From the NCBI GenBank assembly GCA_019638075.1, contig JAHBUM010000005.1, forward strand, positions 1 to 36,805: DNA of 36,805 bases. Direction: 5' to 3'. Origin of the DNA: Flavobacteriales bacterium. GTDB taxonomy: Bacteria; Bacteroidota; Bacteroidia; Flavobacteriales_F; PHOS-HE28. The translations under genes were made by a program, and so were the position numbers. Under the pieces are notes generated by a model, which saw nothing but the letters and a program-made list of their open reading frames with translations, had not been told where the DNA came from and did not search any database. This document shows, piece after piece, positions 33,016 to 36,805 of this stretch. How positions within the stretch are numbered: position 1 is the first letter of the stretch; every line of letters begins with the position of its first letter.

Positions 33016-33426
33016 TCAGCAGAACTCGTCGTACGCCATCATCAGGTTGTCGGCGATCATCTCGGCGCTGCGGCCTTCGATGTGGTGGCGCTCAAGGAAG
33101 TGTACCAGCTTGCCATCCTTGAACAGCGCCATGGCCGGGCTGCTGGGCGGGTACGGCAGGAAATGTTTGCGCGCTTGGTTGGTGGCATCGGTGTCCACCC
33201 CGGCGAACACGGTGACCAGATGCGCCGGGCGCTTGGCACCGGTGAGCGAGAGCTTGGCACCGGGGCGGGCGGCACCAGCGGCGCAACCGCACACGCTGTT
33301 CACCACGCACAGCACCGTGCCGGGCTGCATCAGCGCCTTGTCCACTTGTTCGGGGGTCTGCAATTGTTCAAAACCGGCGGAGACCAGGTCGGTCTTCATC
33401 GGGGCTACGAGCTCGGGAGGATACAT
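33016..33426 (-). CDS. Bacilliredoxin-like protein (BrxA/BrxB, YphP/YqiW family)
   Basis: The protein has 136 residues with a thioredoxin-like fold. The family's CGC motif is at residues 46-48 (VVNSVCGCAAGAARPG), and the C-terminus ends with a Cys (MMAYDEFC). Members reduce bacillithiol mixed disulfides on proteins in the cytoplasm, so the cell may make bacillithiol; this is inference from the family. A start at 33474 is possible in frame but lies inside the -7 box (33472-33479); MYPPELVAPMK at 33426 is the usual N-terminus of the family. Confidence 0.9.
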   Translation of the reverse strand: MYPPELVAPMKTDLVSAGFEQLQTPEQVDKALMQPGTVLCVVNSVCGCAAGAARPGAKLSLTGAKRPAHLVTVFAGVDTDATNQARKHFLPYPPSSPAMALFKDGKLVHFLERHHIEGRSAEMIADNLMMAYDEFC

Positions 33427-33471
33427 GGGTTCGATACGCACCGGCGATGAGGTTGAAGCCGATGGGCGGTG

Positions 33472-33479
33472 CAAAGATA
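33472..33479 (-). promoter_or_regulatory. -7 box TATCTTTG for the bacilliredoxin-like gene
   Basis: Read on the minus strand this is TATCTTTG, a perfect TAnnTTTG box, 45 nt before the ATG at 33426. Confidence 0.55.
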
Positions 33480-33485
33480 CTGGGT

Positions 33486-33656
33486 CCGTTGTCGGTTGTC
33501 CGTTGTCAGTAGCGATACTTGAAAGGGTGCGCGTTGCCTGTGACAGCGCATGTGCCTATTCCGCAAGTCGGCGATCCGCGATCGCCGGAATTGCTCCATC
33601 ATTTCACCCACCCTGCCGCCACCAAGGAGACTGACAACGGACATCTGACAACCGCC
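33486..33656. repeat. Repeat island E9: AGTTGTC-type inverted arms after tadA
   Basis: The left arm (33486-33510) is CCGTTGTCGGTTGTCCGTTG plus CAGT, and the right arm (33630-33656) is the inverted set, ending at the base before the tadA stop. A perfect 8-bp hairpin CGGCGATC/GATCGCCG lies at 33569-33587. A 24-nt stretch at 33615-33638, read on the minus strand, matches 15144-15167 in island E2 with two differences (shared part CAGTCTCCTTGGTGG). No coding region is seen. Confidence 0.8.
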
Positions 33657-34106
33657 TCACAACGCCCTCTTCCGCCTGAAGAACGCCTTCAGCAGATCCG
33701 CGCATTCGGCTTCGAGCACGCCGCCGGTCACCTGGGTCTTCGGGTGCAGCAGCGCGCCACCGATGCGGCGGTAGCCGGCCTTCTCATCGAACGCACCGAA
33801 CACCACGCGGCCCAATTGCGCCCAGTGCATCGCCCCGGCGCACATCACGCAGGGTTCCAGCGTCACGTACAGCGTGCAATCCTTCAGGTACTTGCCACCG
33901 ATGTGCCCGGCGGCGGCGGTGATGGACTGCATCTCGGCATGCGCCGTCACATCGTTCAGGCGTTCGGTGAGGTTGTGGCCGCGCGCGATGATGCGGTCGT
34001 TGCACACCACCACCACGCCCACGGGCACCTCGTCGGCCTTGAACGCCTGCTCGGCCTCCTTCAGGGCCTGGCGCATGTAATGTTCGTCGCTCGTCTCCAG
34101 CATCAT
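33657..34106 (-). CDS. tadA: tRNA-specific adenosine deaminase
   Basis: TadA converts the wobble adenosine of tRNA-Arg(ACG) to inosine in the cytoplasm. The protein has 149 residues. The zinc site has HAE at about 56-58 (VTAHAEMQSI) and PCVMC at 85-89 (LEPCVMCAGAM), with the proton-shuttling Glu in HAE. The core DEVPVGVVVVCNDRIIARGH and AQLGRVVFGAFDEKAG are typical. Two start codons (34106 and 34103) overlap the recJ stop, so the gene is translationally coupled to recJ. The stop directly abuts the GTTGTC arm of island E9. Confidence 0.93.
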   Translation of the reverse strand: MMLETSDEHYMRQALKEAEQAFKADEVPVGVVVVCNDRIIARGHNLTERLNDVTAHAEMQSITAAAGHIGGKYLKDCTLYVTLEPCVMCAGAMHWAQLGRVVFGAFDEKAGYRRIGGALLHPKTQVTGGVLEAECADLLKAFFRRKRAL

Positions 34107-35869
34107 GCGGTGGTGGCAGCGTGGGTCTCGGGCTCGTTCACCAGCACGTTCTTCACCTCTGACTTGATGTCCTTGATGTTCAGTTGCAGGGTGACGCGGC
34201 CGTTCCATTCGTTCTCTTCCAACGTATAGAGCACGCTGAAGGGTTCGCCGCTCTTCACCCGTTCGAAGTGTCCGCCCATGCGGAACCCGATGGCATCGAA
34301 CGTGGGGCCTTGTGTGCCCGCCATGCGCAGGCTCATCTTCAGGTGATCGTCGCCCACGATGCGCGCGTTGCCCGTATCCACCACACCGCGCGTAAGGAAC
34401 ACGGGCTTCATGTTGCCAGGGCCGAAGGGCGCCATGTGGTGCAGGATGCGCGCGAGGCGATCGTCGAGGTCCGCAAGCCGCACCTCGGCATCCACTTCCT
34501 CCTCCGGTGTGCGCAGCGCGGGATCCAGCGTGGCGCGCACCACCTCATCGAAACGCGCGCGGAAAGCCTCCACGTTATCCAACGGCATCGTCAAACCAGC
34601 GGCGTAGGTATGGCCGCCGAACTGCTCCAGCAGGTCGCTGCACGCATTGATGGCCTCGTACACATCGAAGCCCTTCACGCTGCGCGCGCTGCCCACCGCC
34701 CTGCCCTGGCTGGCGGTGAGCACGATGGGGGGCCGGTAGTATTGCTCGATGAGGCGCGATGCCACGATGCCGATCACGCCCTTGTGCCAGTTCTCGTTGA
34801 ACACTACCGTGCTCCACGCCCCGCGCACGAAATCGTCCTGCTCGATGTGGCCGAGCGCCGACTCCGTGATGCTCTTGTCCAGCTCCTGACGCGCCGTGTT
34901 GTTGCCGTCCACGCGTACGCCGATGTGCTCGGCCTGCGCCTGATCCTTCGCCAGCAGCAGCTCCACGGCCTGCCGCCCATGCTCGATGCGCCCCGCCGCG
35001 TTGATGCGCGGCCCGATGATGAACACGAGCTCCGACACGCCGAGCCTCCGCTTCACGTTCGCCATCTGCATCATCACCTTGATGCCCGGCCGGGGATCAT
35101 GGTTCACGCGCTTCAGGCCGAAGTGGGTGAGCACGCGGCTCTCGCCGGTCACAGGCACGATGTCGCAGGCGGTGCTCACGGCCACCAGATCGAGCAGCGG
35201 CTCCAGTTCGGTCAATGCGATGCCGTTGCGCTGTGCGATGCCCTGCGCCAGCTTGAATCCGATGCCGCAGCCGCTGAGTTCCTTGTAGGGATATGGGCAA
35301 TCGTCGCGCTTGGGATCGAGCACAGCCACGGCCTTCGGCAGCGAATCGCCGGGCCGGTGGTGATCGCAGATGATCATGTCGATGCCGCGCTCGTTCGCAT
35401 AGTCCACCTTGTCGATGGATTTGATGCCGCAGTCCAGCGCGATGATCAGCCCCACCTTCTCCTCCGCCGCACGGTCGATCCCTTGGAACGAGATACCGTA
35501 ACCTTCGGTATACCGGTCGGGGATGTAGAAAGTGATGTTGCCGGTGAAGCGCAGCAGGAACGAGTACATCAGCGCCACGGCGGTCGTGCCGTCCACGTCG
35601 TAATCGCCGTACACCATGATGCGCTCGTTGTCGCCAATGGCGCGCTCGATGCGCTCCACGGCGGCCTGCATATCGGCCATCAGGAAGGGGTCGTGCAACT
35701 GCTCCAGCGAAGGGCGGAAAAACGCCGATGCGATCGCGGGCCGGTCGATGCCGCGCTGCACCAGCAGCCGTGCCCCGATGGGCGGGCACTTCTCGTTCGT
35801 CATGCCCTGTACCTCCGCTTCACCGGCCTGCGGCTTCAACCGCCAACGCTTCGTTCGTGCCTCACGCAT
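34103..35869 (-). CDS. recJ: Single-stranded-DNA-specific exonuclease RecJ
   Basis: RecJ is a 5'-3' exonuclease on single-stranded DNA, used in recombination and repair. The protein has 588 residues. The N-terminus (MREARTKRWRLKPQAGEAEV) precedes the DHH domain. Motif I is DYDVDG at 89-94, motif II is in IIALDCGIKS, and motif III is DHH at 169-171 (IICDHHRPGD). The DHHA1 domain has WHKGVIGIVASRLIEQYYRP and the GGHTYAAGLT motif, followed by the OB-fold (about 450-570, MAPFGPGNMKPVFLTRGVVD). All metal-binding residues are in place. The start at 35869 follows a -7-like box by 4 nt. Confidence 0.95.
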   Translation of the reverse strand: MREARTKRWRLKPQAGEAEVQGMTNEKCPPIGARLLVQRGIDRPAIASAFFRPSLEQLHDPFLMADMQAAVERIERAIGDNERIMVYGDYDVDGTTAVALMYSFLLRFTGNITFYIPDRYTEGYGISFQGIDRAAEEKVGLIIALDCGIKSIDKVDYANERGIDMIICDHHRPGDSLPKAVAVLDPKRDDCPYPYKELSGCGIGFKLAQGIAQRNGIALTELEPLLDLVAVSTACDIVPVTGESRVLTHFGLKRVNHDPRPGIKVMMQMANVKRRLGVSELVFIIGPRINAAGRIEHGRQAVELLLAKDQAQAEHIGVRVDGNNTARQELDKSITESALGHIEQDDFVRGAWSTVVFNENWHKGVIGIVASRLIEQYYRPPIVLTASQGRAVGSARSVKGFDVYEAINACSDLLEQFGGHTYAAGLTMPLDNVEAFRARFDEVVRATLDPALRTPEEEVDAEVRLADLDDRLARILHHMAPFGPGNMKPVFLTRGVVDTGNARIVGDDHLKMSLRMAGTQGPTFDAIGFRMGGHFERVKSGEPFSVLYTLEENEWNGRVTLQLNIKDIKSEVKNVLVNEPETHAATTA

Positions 35870-35873
35870 GGGG

Positions 35874-35881
35874 TGAAGGTA
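35874..35881 (-). promoter_or_regulatory. -7-like box TACCTTCA for recJ-tadA
   Basis: On the minus strand this reads TACCTTCA, one base off TAnnTTYG, and ends 4 nt before the recJ ATG. Confidence 0.45.
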
Positions 35882-35897
35882 AGATCGCACCGGGTAT

Positions 35898-36779
35898 CTA
35901 CTCCTTCATCAGCATCTCCCGCGCCGAGGCCAGCCCTTCGCGCGATCGTGCATCCAGTTCGGGCATGCGCAGCCCCATGGCTTCCATCTGCTCACGCACC
36001 AGCCGCCCCACGATGGCGCGCGTTTCCCACTGATCATCGGCGGGCACGATGTACCACGGCGCATGTGGGGCGGCCGTTGCGCCGATGGCTTCGGCATACG
36101 CCTGCTGGTAGGCCTCCCAATGGCCGCGCTCCTTCACATCGCCGGGGCTGAACTTCCAGTTCTTCTTCGGGTCGTCGATGCGTTCCAGGAAGCGTTCCTT
36201 CTGCGCGGCTTTCCCCATGTGCAGAAAGAACTTCAGGATGGTGACACCCTGCGCGGCGAGGTACGCCTCGAAGTTGCGGATGGCCGCATAGCGTTCCTCC
36301 CAGAACGATGCAGGAAGCTTCGCAGGATCCACGCCGGGGATGCGCTGCGCCGCGAGGTATTCGGGATGCACCTTCACCACCAGCACCTCCTCGTAGTGGC
36401 TGCGGTTGTGTACGCCGATCATGCCCTTCGCGGGAACAGCCTTCGCGTGGCGCCACAGGAGGTCGTGCGAAAGCTCCTCCGCGCTGGGTGTCTTGAAGGA
36501 CGTGACCGAGCAGCCCTGCGGGTTAACACCGCTGAGCACATGCTGGATGCAACTGTCCTTGCCTGCGGCATCCATGGCCTGGAAGATCAGCAGCAAGGCA
36601 TGCGAGCCTTGGGCGTACAGCACTTCCTGAAGCTCCGCAATGCGCTTGCGATCCTCTTCCAGCGCCGCCTTGAGCGCCTTCTTGGTGGCCACATCCGGAA
36701 GGTCCGTGGGGTGCTTGTCCAGGTGGATGGGGCCGGAGTGAGCGATGCGGCAGAAGGACAGGTCGGCGTCTTGGTGCAT
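35898..36779 (-). CDS. Polyphosphate kinase 2 family protein
   Basis: The protein has 293 residues. The P-loop-like segment IFQAMDAAGKDSCIQHVLSG (about 66-85) matches PPK2 Walker A, and the conserved lid region GMIGVHNRSHYEEVLVVKVH follows. Later FFLHMGKAAQKERFLERIDD and WKFSPGDVKERGHWEAYQQA are family signatures. PPK2 enzymes use polyphosphate to phosphorylate nucleoside mono- or diphosphates in the cytoplasm; the subclass cannot be fixed by eye. The start at 36779 is the first ATG in frame and gives a normal-length N-terminus. The promoter, if any, is at or beyond the window edge. Confidence 0.9.
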   Translation of the reverse strand: MHQDADLSFCRIAHSGPIHLDKHPTDLPDVATKKALKAALEEDRKRIAELQEVLYAQGSHALLLIFQAMDAAGKDSCIQHVLSGVNPQGCSVTSFKTPSAEELSHDLLWRHAKAVPAKGMIGVHNRSHYEEVLVVKVHPEYLAAQRIPGVDPAKLPASFWEERYAAIRNFEAYLAAQGVTILKFFLHMGKAAQKERFLERIDDPKKNWKFSPGDVKERGHWEAYQQAYAEAIGATAAPHAPWYIVPADDQWETRAIVGRLVREQMEAMGLRMPELDARSREGLASAREMLMKE

Positions 36780-36805
36780 GGGGCGCGTGTCGGGGGCGGC
36801 AAGTT

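Noticed and set aside
34184-36151. A 655-codon open frame on the plus strand
   Set aside because: It is antisense to recJ and the PPK2 gene and rich in His, Ala and Arg as expected for a shadow frame.

Overview
This window looks like a chromosomal segment from a GC-rich member of the Bacteroidota, probably in or near the Flavobacteriales. No database search was possible, so the placement is inference. It rests on three things. Genes are repeatedly preceded by boxes of the form TAnnTTYG/TAnnTTYR, the Bacteroidota -7 promoter element, and Shine-Dalgarno sequences are largely absent. There is a HU-like/SPOR protein and a secreted DUF5122-type propeller whose C-terminus resembles a type IX secretion (T9SS) sorting domain. 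The TonB receptor has a carboxypeptidase-regulatory-like N-terminus. Coding density is high and most genes are housekeeping.

Layout. 1-3518: partial lysophospholipid acyltransferase (minus), trpS, then a small operon of a 4-TM protein, a cytochrome c lipoprotein and hflX. 3519-10332: pbp1A, an acyltransferase-3 protein, an MsbA-like ABC exporter divergent from rbfA, and a SAM methyltransferase. 10394-13755: a minus-strand cluster of an outer-membrane barrel gene split by an in-frame stop and two tandem paralogous polytopic membrane proteins. 13884-17304: LolC-like permease, a large nested-repeat island, dusB, and a decayed ParE-type toxin-antitoxin locus followed by an orphan antitoxin. 17365-21712: tRNA-Ser(GGA), ansA-tatD, a GT9 glycosyltransferase carrying an in-frame palindromic insertion, a small conserved protein and a hotdog thioesterase. 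21769-28605: HemJ-like protein, PrxQ/BCP, a periplasmic propeller, a DUF7793-like protein, the HU-like/SPOR protein, kdsB and a TonB receptor. 28689-36805: dprA, gdhA, the secreted propeller, a bacilliredoxin-like protein, tadA, recJ and a PPK2-family kinase.

The main pattern not explained by genes is a set of at least nine repeat islands: 3560-3717, 15113-15482, 19303-19570, 20366-20471, 21049-21192, 23883-24219, 25285-25380, 26113-26248 and 33486-33656. Most are built from degenerate 7-10 nt units tandemly repeated (AGTTGTC, GAGTGGC, GGAGSAAT, CATGTGNN, CATCTGTGTN) and placed as inverted arms around a core, sometimes with hairpins nested inside hairpins. The AGTTGTC-type arms repeatedly start 0-12 nt after stop codons and read GTTGTC in the sense of the gene they follow. 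One hairpin contains the kdsB stop codon, and one different palindrome has entered a coding sequence without breaking its frame. This is the best candidate for an undescribed system. It may be a dispersed non-autonomous element or a 3'-UTR RNA structure. No transposase is present in the window.

A second pattern is very compact promoter architecture. Divergent gene pairs are separated by only 48-57 bp, and many -7 boxes lie 4-12 nt from the start codon, which predicts leaderless or nearly leaderless mRNAs.
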